64,000 bases of DNA from Methylobacterium currus (GCF_003058325.1 NZ_CP028843.1:1541501-1605500); one strand, 5' to 3'; numbered from the stretch's first letter, positions 51,241 through 61,460 are shown. Numbers and translations: made by a program. The notes: a model not told the origin generated them from the sequence alone.

Positions 51241-52959
51241 ATGACCCTCTCAGGCTGGCTCCAGATCGCGCTGTTCTGTGCGATCGTCCTCGCCCTGGTG
51301 AAGCCGCTCGGCCTCTACATGACCCGGGTCTTCACCGGCGCGCGCACCCCGCTCTCTCCCGTCCTGCGACCGGTCGAGCGCGGCCTCTATCGCCTCGCCG
51401 GCATCGACGAGGCCCACGAGCAGCACTGGCTCGCCTATGCGGGCGCGATGCTGGTCTTCAACGCCGCCGGCTTCGCGCTGCTCTACGGAATCCTACGGCT
51501 GCAGGGCCTGCTGCCGTTCAACCCCGCCGATCAGGGCGCGGTGGCGCCGGACCTCGCCTTCAACACCGCCGCGAGCTTCGTCACCAACACCAACTGGCAG
51601 AATTACGGCGGCGAGAGCACCCTCTCCGACCTGTCGCAGATGCTGGGGCTGACGCAGCAGAACTTCCTCTCGGCGGCGACCGGCATCGCGCTCGCCGTGG
51701 CGCTGATCCGGGGCTTTGCCCGCGCCTCGTCCCGCACGGTGGGCTCGTTCTGGGTCGACCTGACCCGCTGCACCCTCTACGTGCTGCTGCCGCTCTGCAT
51801 CCTCACCACGCTGGTCCTGGTCTGGCAGGGCGTGCCCCAGACGCTCGCGCCCTACGCCGAGGCCACCACCCTGGAGGGCGGGAAGCAGACCATCGCGCTC
51901 GGGCCGGTGGCGAGCCAGGTCGCGATCAAGATGCTCGGCACCAACGGGGGCGGCTTCTTCAACGCCAATGCCGCGCACCCGTTCGAGAACCCGACCGCCT
52001 GGTCGAACCTGATCCAGATGGTGTCGATCTTCGCGCTGGGGGCGGCGCTCACCAACGTGTTCGGCCGCATGGTCGGGGACGAGCGCCAGGGCTGGGCGAT
52101 CCTTGCCGCCATGGGCGTGCTGTTCCTCGCCGGCGTCGCGGTCACCTACGGGGCGGAAGGCGCGGGCAACCCGCTGCTCAACGCCCTCGGGCTCCATGGC
52201 GGCAACCTCGAGGGCAAGGAGCTGCGCTTCGGCATCCCCGGCTCGGCCCTGTTCGCGGTGGTGACCACGGCTGCCTCCTGCGGCGCGGTCAACGCCATGC
52301 ACGACGCCTTCACGGCGCTCGGCGGCCTGATCCCGCTCGTCAACATGCAGCTCGGCGAGATCATCGTCGGCGGCGTCGGCGCCGGGCTCTACGGCATGCT
52401 GGTCTTCGTCGTGGTGGCGATCTTCGTCGCCGGGCTGATGGTCGGCCGCACCCCGGAATATCTCGGCAAGAAGATCGAGGCGCGCGAGGTCAAGATGGCG
52501 ATGCTCGCCATCCTCTGCCTGCCCCTGATGATGCTCGGCCTCACGGCGCTCGCCACCGTGCTGCCGGCGGGCCTCGCGGGGCCGGCGAATGCGGGTCCGC
52601 ACGGATTCACCGAGATCCTCTACGCCTTCACCTCGGCGGCGGCCAACAACGGCTCGGCCTTCGCGGGCCTCTCGGGCAACACCCCGTTCTACAACCTGAC
52701 GCTCGGCGCCGGGATGCTGGTCGGCCGGTTCTTCGTCATCATCCCGGCGCTCGCCATCGCCGGCTCGCTCGCCGCGAAGAAGACGGTGCCGGCCTCCGCC
52801 GGCACCTTCCCGACCGATGGCGGCCTGTTCGTCGGCCTCCTCGTCGGGGTGATCCTGATCGTCGGCGGCCTGACCTTCTTCCCGTCGCTGGCCCTCGGGC
52901 CGATCGTCGAGCACCTGGCGGGTGCGGCCGGCCAGACCTTCGCGGCGGCGGGGGGCTGA
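51241..52959 (+). CDS. kdpA: K+-transporting ATPase subunit KdpA
   Basis: The 572-residue potassium-selective channel-like subunit. The four pore-loop segments are readable: [49 protein letters not shown] and [13 protein letters not shown]. About ten helices. GAGGGAGA ribosome-binding site. It binds K+ with high affinity and passes it to KdpB. Nothing unusual except that its 3' neighbour is a small extra ORF rather than kdpB. Confidence 0.97.
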   Translation: MTLSGWLQIALFCAIVLALVKPLGLYMTRVFTGARTPLSPVLRPVERGLYRLAGIDEAHEQHWLAYAGAMLVFNAAGFALLYGILRLQGLLPFNPADQGAVAPDLAFNTAASFVTNTNWQNYGGESTLSDLSQMLGLTQQNFLSAATGIALAVALIRGFARASSRTVGSFWVDLTRCTLYVLLPLCILTTLVLVWQGVPQTLAPYAEATTLEGGKQTIALGPVASQVAIKMLGTNGGGFFNANAAHPFENPTAWSNLIQMVSIFALGAALTNVFGRMVGDERQGWAILAAMGVLFLAGVAVTYGAEGAGNPLLNALGLHGGNLEGKELRFGIPGSALFAVVTTAASCGAVNAMHDAFTALGGLIPLVNMQLGEIIVGGVGAGLYGMLVFVVVAIFVAGLMVGRTPEYLGKKIEAREVKMAMLAILCLPLMMLGLTALATVLPAGLAGPANAGPHGFTEILYAFTSAAANNGSAFAGLSGNTPFYNLTLGAGMLVGRFFVIIPALAIAGSLAAKKTVPASAGTFPTDGGLFVGLLVGVILIVGGLTFFPSLALGPIVEHLAGAAGQTFAAAGG

Positions 52960-52961
52960 CC

Positions 52962-53150
52962 ATGACCACCGCTCACGCCTCCCGCATCCGCCGCGGGCTC
53001 TCCCGGCACCGGCCGCGCTCCGGCCCGCTCCCCGACCGGTCGGACTTGCGCCCCTGCGACATCGTCCTGGCGCTCACCGGCCTCGCGCTGCTGGGCACCG
53101 GCGCGATCTGGGCGGCAATCATGCTCGGCAGCGCGGCGCTCGCGCCCTGA
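52962..53150 (+). CDS. Small membrane protein between kdpA and kdpB
   Basis: A 62-residue product: basic, Arg/Pro-rich N-terminus (about 1-30) and one membrane helix (IVLALTGLALLGTGAIWAAIMLG, about 34-56). It starts 2 bp after the kdpA stop and ends 85 bp before kdpB, so it should be translated with the operon. It is not a standard Kdp subunit. A possible extra regulatory peptide or a local invention. Confidence 0.55.
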   Translation: MTTAHASRIRRGLSRHRPRSGPLPDRSDLRPCDIVLALTGLALLGTGAIWAAIMLGSAALAP

Positions 53151-53235
53151 CGGCGCCTGCGCCCTGACCTCACCCGACCATCCCGGCGGCGCCTGAGCGC
53201 CGCCGTCCTCCCGGCTCATCCGGATCCCGACGATC

Positions 53236-55383
53236 ATGGCCCAGACCCAAAACTCCTCCCTCTTCAGCGCCGCCCTGCTCGGGCCGGCCTGCCTCGGCGC
53301 GGTCACGAAGCTCGATCCGCGCCAGATGGTGAAGAACCCCGTGATGTTCGTGGTCGAGGTCGTGGCGGCCTTCACCACGCTCCTGTTCCTCCGCGACCTC
53401 GTCACCGGCGGGCACGACGCATCGTTCAAGGATCTGGCCTTCACCGGCCAGATCATCCTGTGGCTGTGGTTCACCTTGCTGTTCGCCAACTTCGCCGAGG
53501 CGGTGGCGGAGGGTCGCGGCAAGGCCCAGGCCGAGTCCCTGCGCCGCACCCGCACCGAGACCACCGCGAAGCTGCTGACCGGCCCCGCCGCCGCGCCCGG
53601 CGGGCCGCGGACAGCCTACGAGACCGTGCCGGGCGAAGGCCTCACGATCGGCGACGTCGTGCTGGTCGAGGCCGGCGACGTGATCCCGTCGGACGGCGAG
53701 GTGATCGAGGGCATCGCCTCGGTCAACGAGGCGGCGATCACCGGCGAATCCGCCCCCGTCATCCGCGAATCCGGCGGCGACCGCTCGGCGGTGACCGGCG
53801 GCACGCAGGTGCTCTCCGACTGGATCCGGGTGCGGATCACGGCCGCCGCCGGCGCCACCTTCATCGACCGGATGATCGCGCTGGTCGAGGGCGCGGCCCG
53901 GCAGAAGACCCCCAACGAGATCGCCCTCAACATCCTGCTCGCCGGCCTCACCATCGTGTTCGTGTTCGCGGTCGGCTCGATCCCGAGCTTCGCGTCGTAT
54001 GCCGGCGGCGCGATCCCGCTCGCGGTGCTGGTGGCGCTGTTCGTCACCCTGATCCCGACCACGATCGGGGCGCTGCTCTCGGCGATCGGCATCGCCGGCA
54101 TGGACCGGCTGGTGCGCTTCAACGTGCTGGCGATGTCGGGCCGCGCCGTCGAGGCGGCGGGCGACGTCGACACGCTCCTCCTCGACAAGACCGGCACGAT
54201 CACGCTCGGCAACCGCCAGGCGACGGAGTTCCGCCCGGTCCGGGGCGTCACGCCTGCGACGCTCGCCGATGCGGCCCAGCTCGCCTCGCTCGCCGACGAG
54301 ACCCCGGAGGGCCGCTCGATCGTGGTCCTGGCCAAGGAGGCGCACGGCCTCCGCGCCCGCGACATGGCGAGCCTGAACGCCACCTTCGTGCCCTTCACCG
54401 CGCAGTCGCGGATGTCGGGCATCGACCTCGACGGCTCCTCGATCCGCAAGGGCGCGGTCGATGCGGTGATCGCGAGCCTGGAGGCCGCTCCGGCGCCGTA
54501 CGGCGCCGGCGCGCCGCTCGGCGCGGGCAGCGCCGCCCGGGTGCTGCAACCCCGCCTCGATCCGGCCGCCGCCCAGGAGGTCCGGGCGATCGCCGAGGAG
54601 ATCGCCAAGGCCGGCGGCACGCCGCTCGCGGTGGCCCGCGACGGCACGCTGCTCGGCGTCGTTCACCTCAAGGACATCGTCAAGGGCGGCATCGCCGAGC
54701 GCTTCGCGGAGCTGCGCCGGATGGGCATCCGCACGGTGATGATCACCGGCGACAACCCGATGACCGCGGCGGCGATCGCCGCGGAGGCCGGCGTCGACGA
54801 TTTCCTCGCCCAGGCGACGCCCGAGGACAAGCTGGCGCTGATCCGCAAGGAGCAGGCGCAAGGCAAGCTCGTGGCGATGTGCGGCGACGGCACCAACGAT
54901 GCGCCGGCGCTGGCCCAGGCCGATGTCGGCGTGGCGATGAACACCGGCACGGTGGCGGCCCGCGAGGCCGGCAACATGGTCGACCTCGATTCCGACCCGA
55001 CCAAGCTCATCGAGATCGTCGAGATCGGCAAGCAGCTGCTGATGACCCGCGGCGCGCTCACCACCTTCTCGATCGCCAACGACGTGGCGAAGTACTTCGC
55101 CATCATCCCGGCGATGTTCGTCGGGCTCTATCCCCAGCTCCAGGCCCTCAACGTGATGGGGCTGGCCTCGCCGCAGAGCGCGATCCTGTCGGCGATCATC
55201 TTCAACGCGCTGATCATCGTGGCACTGATCCCGCTCGCCTTGCGCGGGGTGAGCTACCGTGCCGTCGGCGCCGCCGCGTTGCTGCGGCGCAACCTCTTGA
55301 TCTATGGTCTCGGCGGGATCCTGGTGCCGTTCGCCGGCATCAAGCTGATCGATCTCGCCGTGAGCGCCCTCCACCTCGCTTGA
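53236..55383 (+). CDS. kdpB: K+-transporting P-type ATPase subunit KdpB
   Basis: The 715-residue catalytic P-type ATPase. Phosphorylation site DKTGTITLG (Asp about 316), actuator TGES, ATP-site region, TPEDK and hinge [11 protein letters not shown] (about 550) are all present. Seven helices as in other KdpB. It couples ATP hydrolysis to K+ transfer through KdpA. Stop and kdpC start are 27 bp apart in a stretch with CTTGACGAAAATTCGGCTTGAAGGA that resembles DNA downstream of the phaJ gene. Confidence 0.97.
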   Translation: MAQTQNSSLFSAALLGPACLGAVTKLDPRQMVKNPVMFVVEVVAAFTTLLFLRDLVTGGHDASFKDLAFTGQIILWLWFTLLFANFAEAVAEGRGKAQAESLRRTRTETTAKLLTGPAAAPGGPRTAYETVPGEGLTIGDVVLVEAGDVIPSDGEVIEGIASVNEAAITGESAPVIRESGGDRSAVTGGTQVLSDWIRVRITAAAGATFIDRMIALVEGAARQKTPNEIALNILLAGLTIVFVFAVGSIPSFASYAGGAIPLAVLVALFVTLIPTTIGALLSAIGIAGMDRLVRFNVLAMSGRAVEAAGDVDTLLLDKTGTITLGNRQATEFRPVRGVTPATLADAAQLASLADETPEGRSIVVLAKEAHGLRARDMASLNATFVPFTAQSRMSGIDLDGSSIRKGAVDAVIASLEAAPAPYGAGAPLGAGSAARVLQPRLDPAAAQEVRAIAEEIAKAGGTPLAVARDGTLLGVVHLKDIVKGGIAERFAELRRMGIRTVMITGDNPMTAAAIAAEAGVDDFLAQATPEDKLALIRKEQAQGKLVAMCGDGTNDAPALAQADVGVAMNTGTVAAREAGNMVDLDSDPTKLIEIVEIGKQLLMTRGALTTFSIANDVAKYFAIIPAMFVGLYPQLQALNVMGLASPQSAILSAIIFNALIIVALIPLALRGVSYRAVGAAALLRRNLLIYGLGGILVPFAGIKLIDLAVSALHLA

Positions 55384-55410
55384 CGAAAATTCGGCTTGAA
55401 GGACACCGCC

Positions 55411-56034
55411 ATGCTCCGGCACCTCCGCCCCGCCCTCGTGCTCCTCACCGGCCTGACGCTCGTCACCGGCCTCGCCTACCCGCTCGCCATGACGGGCATC
55501 GCCGGCGCGCTCTTCCCGGCGCAGGCGCAAGGCAGCCTGGTCCGCGACCAGGACGGCACGCTGATCGGCTCCGCGCTGATCGGCCAGACCTTCGCCAGCG
55601 AACGCTACTTCCACGGCCGCCCCTCGGCGACCGTGGCGCCCGATCCGGCCGATCCCGCGAAGACCGTGCCGGCGCCCTACAACGCCGCCAATTCCGGCGG
55701 CGCCAATCTCGGGCCGACCAACCCCGCACTGATCGAGCGGGTGAAGGCCGACCTCGCGACGCTCGGGGCGGAGAACCCCGCCGATCCGGTGCCGCAGGAC
55801 CTCGTCACCACCTCGGGCTCCGGCCTCGACCCCGACGTCTCGCCCGAGGCCGCCCTGTTCCAGGTGCCCCGGGTGGCGAAGGCCCGGGGCCTGTCCGAGG
55901 AGTCTTTACGCGCCCTCGTCGCCGGGCAGGTCCAGGAACCGAGCCTCGGAATCCTCGGCGAGCGCCGGGTCAACGTGCTCGCCCTCAACCGCGCCCTGGA
56001 TCTCGGCCCGATGCCCGCGCGCCAGGCTCGATGA
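55411..56034 (+). CDS. kdpC: K+-transporting ATPase subunit KdpC
   Basis: A 207-residue periplasmic subunit with a single N-terminal helix (ALVLLTGLTLVTGLAYPLAMTG, about 9-30). SLIRD-like GSLVRDQDGTLIGSALIGQ, FHGRPSA and SGGANLGPTNPALIERV (about 95-112) are KdpC signatures. It helps assemble KdpA and KdpB and boosts ATP affinity. GAAGGA ribosome-binding site. The end overlaps kdpD as ATGA. Confidence 0.95.
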   Translation: MLRHLRPALVLLTGLTLVTGLAYPLAMTGIAGALFPAQAQGSLVRDQDGTLIGSALIGQTFASERYFHGRPSATVAPDPADPAKTVPAPYNAANSGGANLGPTNPALIERVKADLATLGAENPADPVPQDLVTTSGSGLDPDVSPEAALFQVPRVAKARGLSEESLRALVAGQVQEPSLGILGERRVNVLALNRALDLGPMPARQAR

Positions 56035-58781
56035 GGGAGAGCTCGCATCCCTCTCGCGAGGGCCTGCGGCCCTCGCCCGACGCCCTCCTGGCGCAGGCGC
56101 GCCGGGAGGCGCCCGGGCGCGGGCGCCTCAAGATCTTCCTGGGCGCCGCGCCGGGGGTCGGCAAGACCTACGAGATGCTGACCACCGCCCACGCCCGGCG
56201 GCGCGAGGGCGTCGACGTGGTGGTGGGCGTGGTCGAGACCCATGGCAGGCCCGAGACCGAGGCCCTGGTCGCCGGGCTCGAGGTGCTGCCCCGCCGCGCC
56301 GTGCCGCATGGCGGCTCCCTGCTCGCCGAGATGGACCTCGACGGGCTGCTGGCCCGAAAGCCCCGCCTCGCCCTCGTCGACGAGCTCGCCCACACCAACG
56401 CCCCGGGCTCGCGCCACCCCAAGCGCTACCTCGACGTCGAGGAGCTGCTCCAGGCCGGCATCGACGTCCACACCACCCTCAACATCCAGCACGTCGAGAG
56501 CCTGAACGACGTGGTGGCGCAGATCACCCGGATCCGGGTGCGCGAGACGGTGCCGGATTCGATCCTCGACCGGGCCGACGACATCGAGGTGATCGACCTC
56601 TCGCCCGACGACCTGATCCGGCGCCTGCAGGAGGGCAAGGTCTACCTGCCGCGCCAAGCCGAGCGGGCGCTCGAGCACTTCTTCTCCCCCGGCAACCTCA
56701 CGGCGCTCCGCGAGCTGGCGTTGCGCCGCACCGCCCAGCAGGTCGACGACCAGCTCGTCACCCACATGCGCGCCCATGCCATCCCGGGCCCCTGGGCGGC
56801 GGGGGAGCGGGTGCTGGTCTGCGTCAGCGAGGATCCGCGCGCGGCGGGCCTCGTGCGCTACGCCAAGCGCCTCGCCGACCGGCTGCGGGCGCCGTTCACG
56901 GCCCTCACCATCGAGGGGCGGCGCAGCGCCGGCTTGAGCGAGGCCGAGCGCGACCGCATCGCCGACACCCTGCGGCTCGCCGAGCGGCTCGGCGCCGAGA
57001 CCGCGACCCTGCCGAGCCAGGGCCGCATCGCCGACGACGTGGTGGGCTTCGCCCGCGAGCACAACGTCACCCACGTGGTGATCGGCAAGTCGACCCGCTC
57101 GCGCTGGTTCGAGCTCCTCCACGGCTCGGTGGTGCACGACCTGCTGCGCCGCTCCGGCCCGATCAGCGTCCACGTCGTGGCGGGCGAGGAGGTCGCCGGG
57201 GATCCCGCATCCCACAGGGGCGTGCGCACCGCATCCCCGCCGCGGCCGAGCCTCCTGCCCTACGGGGCCGCGCTCGCGGCGGTCGCGGTCGCGCTGGCCG
57301 TCGGCCTCGCGCTGCAATCCTCCCTCGGCCACGAGAGCACCGACCTCGTCTTCCTCACCGCCGTGGTGGCGGTGGCGGTGCGCTTCGGGCTGTACCCGTC
57401 CCTCGCCGCGGTCCTGGCCTCGTCGCTCGCCTACAACTTCTTCTTCCTGCCGCCGCTCTACACCTTCACGATCGCCGATCCCACGAACGTCGTCGCGCTG
57501 TTCTTCTTCACCCTGGTGGCGGTGGTGGTCTCGAACCTCGCCGCGCGGGTGCGCGCCGAGGCGACGATCTCGCGGGCGCGGAGCAAGGCGACGGAAGCGC
57601 TCTACGGCTTCTCGCGCAAGCTCGCGGGCTGCGGCACCCTCGACGACGTGCTCTGGGCCACCGCCTACCAGATCGCCCTGATGCTGCGCCTGCGGGTGGT
57701 GCTGCTCCTGCCGCAGGAGGGCGCCGCGGCGCGCAGCGGCGCCATCGCCGTGATGGCGGGCTATCCGCCGGAGGACTTCCTCGACGAGGCCGACCTCGCG
57801 GCGGCGACATGGACGTTCGACCACGGCCGCCCGGCGGGCCGGGGCGCCGACACCCTGCCGGGCGCCAAGCGCCTGTTCCTGCCCCTGCGCACCGGCCGCG
57901 GCATGGTCGGGGTGGTGGGGCTCGACGGCGACAAGCCGGGGCCGCTCCTCACCCCCGACCAGCGCCGGCTCCTCGACGCCCTGGCCGACCAGGGCGCCCT
58001 CGCCATCGAGCGGGTGCACCTCGTCGAGGACCTCGACCGGGCCCGGCGCTCGGCCGAGACCGACCGCCTGCGCCAGGCCCTGCTCTCCTCGCTCTCTCAC
58101 GACCTCAAGACGCCGCTCGCCGCGGTGCTCGGCTCCGCCACGACCCTGCGCGACCTCGGTCCCGCCCTGGACCGGGAGGCGCAGGGCGAGCTCGTGGCGA
58201 CGATGATCGACGAGGCCGAGCGGCTGAACCGCTTCATCGCCAACCTGCTCGACATGACGAAGCTCGAATCCGGCGCGCTCGCCCCGAACCTCGCCCCCCA
58301 CGACCTGGCGGAGATCGTCGCGACGGCGCTCGAGCGGGCGGGCAAGATCCTCGCCCATCACCGGATCGCGCTGGCGCTGAGGCCCGGCCTGCCCTCCCTG
58401 CGCCTCGACGCGGTGCTGATGGAGCAGGTGCTGTTCAATCTCCTCGACAACGCCGCCAAATACGCGCCGGAGGGCAGCCTGGTGCGGATCGAGGGCTGGC
58501 GGGAGGGCGACGCGGTCGCGTTGCGGATCCTCGACGAGGGCGAGGGCCTCCCGGCGGGCGACGAGGAGCGGATCTTCGACACCTTCTACCGGGTGAGGAA
58601 GAGCGACCGGGTCCGGGCCGGGACGGGCCTGGGCCTCGCGATCTCCCGCGGCTTCGTCGAGGCGATGGGCGGGCGGATCACCGCCCGCAACCGAAGCGAC
58701 GGTCAAGATCCCGCCTTCCCGGGGGCCGCCTTCACCCTGACCTTCCCGGTGCCCCGCGCCGCCCTGGAGGACGCCGCGTGA
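56031..58781 (+). CDS. kdpD: Osmosensitive K+ channel histidine kinase KdpD
   Basis: A 916-residue sensor kinase. KdpD N-terminal domain (about 30-240) with Walker A GAAPGVGKTY and VDELAHTNAPGSRHPKR. USP-like domain (about 255-380). Four helices with FFFLPPLYTF (about 405-500). GAF domain (about 520-650). HisKA with SSLSHDLKTPLAA (His about 690), and HATPase with NLLDNAAKYAPEG and GTGLGLAIS. It senses low K+ or osmotic stress and phosphorylates KdpE. Start ATG overlaps the kdpC stop; a long frame upstream is a kdpB shadow. Confidence 0.97.
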   Translation: MRESSHPSREGLRPSPDALLAQARREAPGRGRLKIFLGAAPGVGKTYEMLTTAHARRREGVDVVVGVVETHGRPETEALVAGLEVLPRRAVPHGGSLLAEMDLDGLLARKPRLALVDELAHTNAPGSRHPKRYLDVEELLQAGIDVHTTLNIQHVESLNDVVAQITRIRVRETVPDSILDRADDIEVIDLSPDDLIRRLQEGKVYLPRQAERALEHFFSPGNLTALRELALRRTAQQVDDQLVTHMRAHAIPGPWAAGERVLVCVSEDPRAAGLVRYAKRLADRLRAPFTALTIEGRRSAGLSEAERDRIADTLRLAERLGAETATLPSQGRIADDVVGFAREHNVTHVVIGKSTRSRWFELLHGSVVHDLLRRSGPISVHVVAGEEVAGDPASHRGVRTASPPRPSLLPYGAALAAVAVALAVGLALQSSLGHESTDLVFLTAVVAVAVRFGLYPSLAAVLASSLAYNFFFLPPLYTFTIADPTNVVALFFFTLVAVVVSNLAARVRAEATISRARSKATEALYGFSRKLAGCGTLDDVLWATAYQIALMLRLRVVLLLPQEGAAARSGAIAVMAGYPPEDFLDEADLAAATWTFDHGRPAGRGADTLPGAKRLFLPLRTGRGMVGVVGLDGDKPGPLLTPDQRRLLDALADQGALAIERVHLVEDLDRARRSAETDRLRQALLSSLSHDLKTPLAAVLGSATTLRDLGPALDREAQGELVATMIDEAERLNRFIANLLDMTKLESGALAPNLAPHDLAEIVATALERAGKILAHHRIALALRPGLPSLRLDAVLMEQVLFNLLDNAAKYAPEGSLVRIEGWREGDAVALRILDEGEGLPAGDEERIFDTFYRVRKSDRVRAGTGLGLAISRGFVEAMGGRITARNRSDGQDPAFPGAAFTLTFPVPRAALEDAA

Positions 58782-59467
58782 GCAACGACATCCGCATCCT
58801 GGTGATCGACGACGAGCCGCCGATCCGCCGGCTCCTGCGCGTGGGCCTCGGCAGCCAGGGCTACGCCGTGACCGAGGCGCCGAACGGCCGCACCGCCCTC
58901 GACCTCCTGGGGCGGGAGGATTTCGCCCTGGCGATCCTCGATCTCGGCCTGCCGGACATCGCCGGCCACGACCTGCTGGCGCAGATCCGCGGGCTCAAGC
59001 CCGACCTGCCGGTGATCGTGCTGTCGAGCCGGGACGACGAGGCCGGCAAGGTCGAGGCGCTGGATCTCGGGGCGGACGACTACGTCACCAAGCCCTTCGG
59101 CATGAACGAGCTGCTCGCCCGGATGCGCACGGCCCTGCGCCACCAGCTCGCGGTCGGCGGCGAACGCCCGGTCTTCCGGGCCGGCGACCTCTCGGTCGAC
59201 CTGGTGCGCCGGATCGTCCGGGTCGGCGAGCGCGAGGTGAAGCTGTCGCCCAAGGAATACGACGTGCTGCGCCTGCTCGTGCACCATGCCGGCAAGGTGC
59301 TCACCCACGCCCATCTGCTCCGCGAGGTCTGGGGGAGTGCCGCCGACCCGCACTATCTCCGGGTCTATGTGCGCCAGCTGCGCCAGAAGCTCGAGCCCGA
59401 GCCCGAGCGCCCGCGCTACATCCTGACCGAGACCGGGGTGGGCTACCGGATGCGGGCGCCTGAGTGA
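58778..59467 (+). CDS. kdpE: Response regulator KdpE
   Basis: A 229-residue OmpR-type regulator. Receiver: VIDDEPPIRR (acid pocket), LAILDLGLPD (phospho-Asp about 54), YVTKPFGMNELLAR. C-terminal winged helix (about 132-227) with LSPKEYDVLRLLVHHAGKVLTH and ILTETGVGYRM. GTG start overlaps the kdpD stop (GTGA). Target is the kdp promoter upstream of 51045. Normal in all respects. Confidence 0.96.
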   Translation: MSNDIRILVIDDEPPIRRLLRVGLGSQGYAVTEAPNGRTALDLLGREDFALAILDLGLPDIAGHDLLAQIRGLKPDLPVIVLSSRDDEAGKVEALDLGADDYVTKPFGMNELLARMRTALRHQLAVGGERPVFRAGDLSVDLVRRIVRVGEREVKLSPKEYDVLRLLVHHAGKVLTHAHLLREVWGSAADPHYLRVYVRQLRQKLEPEPERPRYILTETGVGYRMRAPE

Positions 59468-59658
59468 GGCGGCGCCTCGGCCGGCTCCGTCCCGGCCGTA
59501 TCCTCCGGCGCGGCGGGTGGCGCAGTCTCAGGGGCGCGCCGCACCCAGGCGTCGAGGGCCCAGCCGATGCCGCGGCCGGCGACGGCCACGAAGGCCAGCG
59601 ACCCGGCGAGGTGGAGGAAGAGCGGCGCGTCCGACAGGGCGGGCAACGGGGTGGGCAA
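59443..59658 (-). CDS. Small membrane protein, hypothetical (TTG start)
   Basis: A 71-residue product with one helix (LFLHLAGSLAFVAVAGRGIGWALD, about 13-36) and a Pro/Ala/Glu-rich tail. TTG at 59658 with GGAG 8 nt upstream. The 3' end overlaps kdpE by 25 bp. The evidence is moderate: a natural helix and ribosome-binding site. Confidence 0.4.
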   Translation of the reverse strand: MPTPLPALSDAPLFLHLAGSLAFVAVAGRGIGWALDAWVRRAPETAPPAAPEDTAGTEPAEAPPHSGARIR

Positions 59659-59859
59659 GGTGGTGGCTCCCTGATCTCGCCGCGGGAGAAGACCGCCGGG
59701 GCCGGGCCGGCCGCCAGTGCTCCGGCGCCACAGCGCCCCGGGACTAGCCGGGACGGGGCGACCGCCCGAGGGGAGCGGCCATGCGCGGGACGGCACGCGG
59801 ATGGACGCTGTGGCGGTCCCGCCTCAGAGTCGGGCGTCGCTGCCGGCGCGCCTCGCGAC

Positions 59860-60222
59860 TCAGCGCGGCGCGATCGCCGCGTGAGACCAGGCCCCCTGCG
59901 GCGGGAGCCTGACGGTCGCCGCCAGGGTCGCGCAGCAGCGCACCGGCAGCGGACAATCCTCCCCGGCGCCGCGGTGGCACGCGCGGCGGGCCGGCGCGCC
60001 GCGATGGTCGTCCTCGGCGGACAAGGTGGCGAGCAGAAGATCCTGCTGGTGGTACTCGAAGCCGAGGGACACGCGCATGCCGCGCAGGACATTCCGTTCG
60101 TGATCGGTCGACAAACCGTTCTGCTCGCGGGTCTCGATCAATGATGCCTGCCGAGCTGCTCGGTCGCACGTTGCTCCGATGTTGGATTGGACTTGGGTGA
60201 GCAGCGCCCGCGCGTCCATCAT
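59860..60222 (-). CDS. Hypothetical helical protein
   Basis: A 120-residue protein. The N-terminal ~75 residues (MDARALLTQVQSNIGATC, ASLIETREQNGLSTDHERNVLRGMRVSL, HQQDLLLATL in pieces) are an amphipathic helical pair with the feel of the small alphaproteobacterial proteins with pattern IxRQExLIxxLxxxGxDTxxAxxLL. The C-terminal part is less regular and may be shifted. AGGGGGC lies before two adjacent ATG codons; ATG at 60222 listed. Function unknown. Confidence 0.6.
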   Translation of the reverse strand: MMDARALLTQVQSNIGATCDRAARQASLIETREQNGLSTDHERNVLRGMRVSLGFEYHQQDLLLATLSAEDDHRGAPARRACHRGAGEDCPLPVRCCATLAATVRLPPQGAWSHAAIAPR

Positions 60223-60412
60223 GCCCCCTGAACCGTTGCGTCCGCGGATCTGTGGTCGTCCGCGCTGTCGATAACCTGATCCAAGCCGCTGCGGCTGAGG
60301 AGAGGGATGACGGTTAGATGTGAGTGCAACCGACTCCCCCGTGGCCGGGGAGCCACGTTCGGCGGCTGGGCCGGGGGCTCGGGCCCGGCGAAGCGGCCCG
60401 CTCGAAGGCGCG

Positions 60413-60452
60413 GGAGCAGCGCCCGGCCGCGATTGCGACCGGGCGCTGCTCC
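60413..60452 (-). terminator. Terminator-like hairpin, related to the one at 97-129
   Basis: GGAGCAGCGCCCGG (60413-60426) and CCGGGCGCTGCTCC (60439-60452) are a perfect 14-bp inverted repeat around a 12-nt loop, just past the stop of the minus-strand gene at 60471. No T-run. The arms match the 97-129 hairpin (GCAGCGYCCGG) apart from transitions. Confidence 0.55.
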
Positions 60453-60470
60453 GGGGCCGGCCCCTGCGGG

Positions 60471-60776
60471 TCAGTGCCGGCCGCGGAGCCGGGCATGGGC
60501 GGTCGCCCGGCCCTCGGCCGCCGCGGCCGGCACCGACGCGGTTTGACCGGTCGCGGCCTCCGCGGCGGCCTCCGCGGCGGCCTTGGCCTCCTGCTGCTCG
60601 TGGTCGATCGCCATGAAGCGGTACATGTCCCACTTCGTGGTGCCCTCGCTGAACATGCCGGACGGCGCCTTGTAGCTGTAGTTCTCCTTCGCCGATTGGG
60701 CTTGGGCCGACGTCATCTGGGCCGCGTTGGCGGCGAACAGCGCCGCCCCGGCGAGAAGCAGGGTCGTCTTCGTCAT
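60471..60776 (-). CDS. Small exported hypothetical protein
   Basis: A 101-residue protein with a signal peptide (1-26, LLLAGAALFAANAAQM, cleavage near SAQAQ). The mature part has ENYSYKAPSGMFSEGTTKWDMYRFMAID, an aromatic-rich motif, followed by an Ala/Glu helix and basic tail. No family recognised. Transcribed away from an AT-rich regulatory region. ATG at 60776. Confidence 0.65.
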   Translation of the reverse strand: MTKTTLLLAGAALFAANAAQMTSAQAQSAKENYSYKAPSGMFSEGTTKWDMYRFMAIDHEQQEAKAAAEAAAEAATGQTASVPAAAAEGRATAHARLRGRH

Positions 60777-61114
60777 CGTCGATCTCGTTGGCTGGTGCGG
60801 GCTTCCGCAAGGGTGCGGCGCCGATCGCCGTGGGATTTAAGTCGGCCACGCCATCATCAATGTGCGTTGGCACACATGATGACCGAATACGTATCGCATC
60901 TCCGGATTAATTACTGTTTGCCGACTTTGCTTATGGCTCAATAAGGTCGATTTATTCTATTTGTCGTATGAAATATGCAAAAATGTTCCACGATCTGCCG
61001 AGCTCGCGTGGCGGTGGTGTGGAGACCCGCCGGGGCGATCGTCGCCCCACAAAAAGCCATTCTCGTCTGGCTGTGTGGCCCGGCATGGTTCGACGAGCGC
61101 GAGAGCAGGGTCCG
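60777..61114. other. 338-bp divergent, AT-rich intergenic region
   Basis: No gene is supported. Parts are strikingly AT-rich for this genome (AATTACTGTTTGCC near 60910, TTTATTCTATTTG near 60950, ATGAAATATGCAAAAATG near 60967). Dyad CATCAT...TGTGC-GTTG-GCACA...ATGATG (60852-60881) is a likely operator. It holds the promoters for 60776 (left) and 61115 (right). Confidence 0.55.
60852..60881. promoter_or_regulatory. Candidate operator dyad
   Basis: Interrupted inverted repeat CATCAT(CAA)TGTGC / GCACA(C)ATGATG around GTTG. It lies about 76 bp before the exported hypothetical gene at 60776. Confidence 0.45.
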
Positions 61115-61411
61115 ATGACGCAGATAGCCGCCTTCCTGGTGTTCCTGGCCATGGGCGTGACCAACCTCCTGGCGGTGCAGGCCGGCCTGACCGCGGTGCT
61201 GGGCGTGCCTGTCCTCGTCGCCCTCGTGATCGCGGTGCCGGTCTTCTACTTCCGCTTCGTCGGCTCGGCGGCGGGCATCGTCGGGGCGATCGTCGGCTGG
61301 CAGATGTCGGTGCCGCTGGCGGTGCTGCTGTTCTGCTGGCCGGTGCTGGTCTACGGCTTCCTGCGCGGCGGGGCCGAGGCCCGCAGCGTCCTCGCCCGGC
61401 GCGCGGCCTGA
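61115..61411 (+). CDS. Small integral membrane protein, hypothetical
   Basis: A 98-residue protein with three to four hydrophobic helices (IAAFLVFLAMGVTNLLAV, VLVALVIAVPVFYFRF, AGIVGAIVGWQM, LAVLLFCWPVLVYGFL) and a short basic end. No known family. ATG at 61115; a GCAGGG lies upstream. Monocistronic in an otherwise free region; could take part in envelope stress or transport. Confidence 0.6.
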   Translation: MTQIAAFLVFLAMGVTNLLAVQAGLTAVLGVPVLVALVIAVPVFYFRFVGSAAGIVGAIVGWQMSVPLAVLLFCWPVLVYGFLRGGAEARSVLARRAA

Positions 61412-61460
61412 GCCGTCGACGCATTCGGGACTGCCGCGGCGTTGAGCGCTGCGGCAGCGG

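Noticed and set aside
53170..58706. Two very long minus-strand frames opposite kdpB-kdpD
   Set aside because: Same GC-driven artefact. The plus strand carries complete kdp genes.
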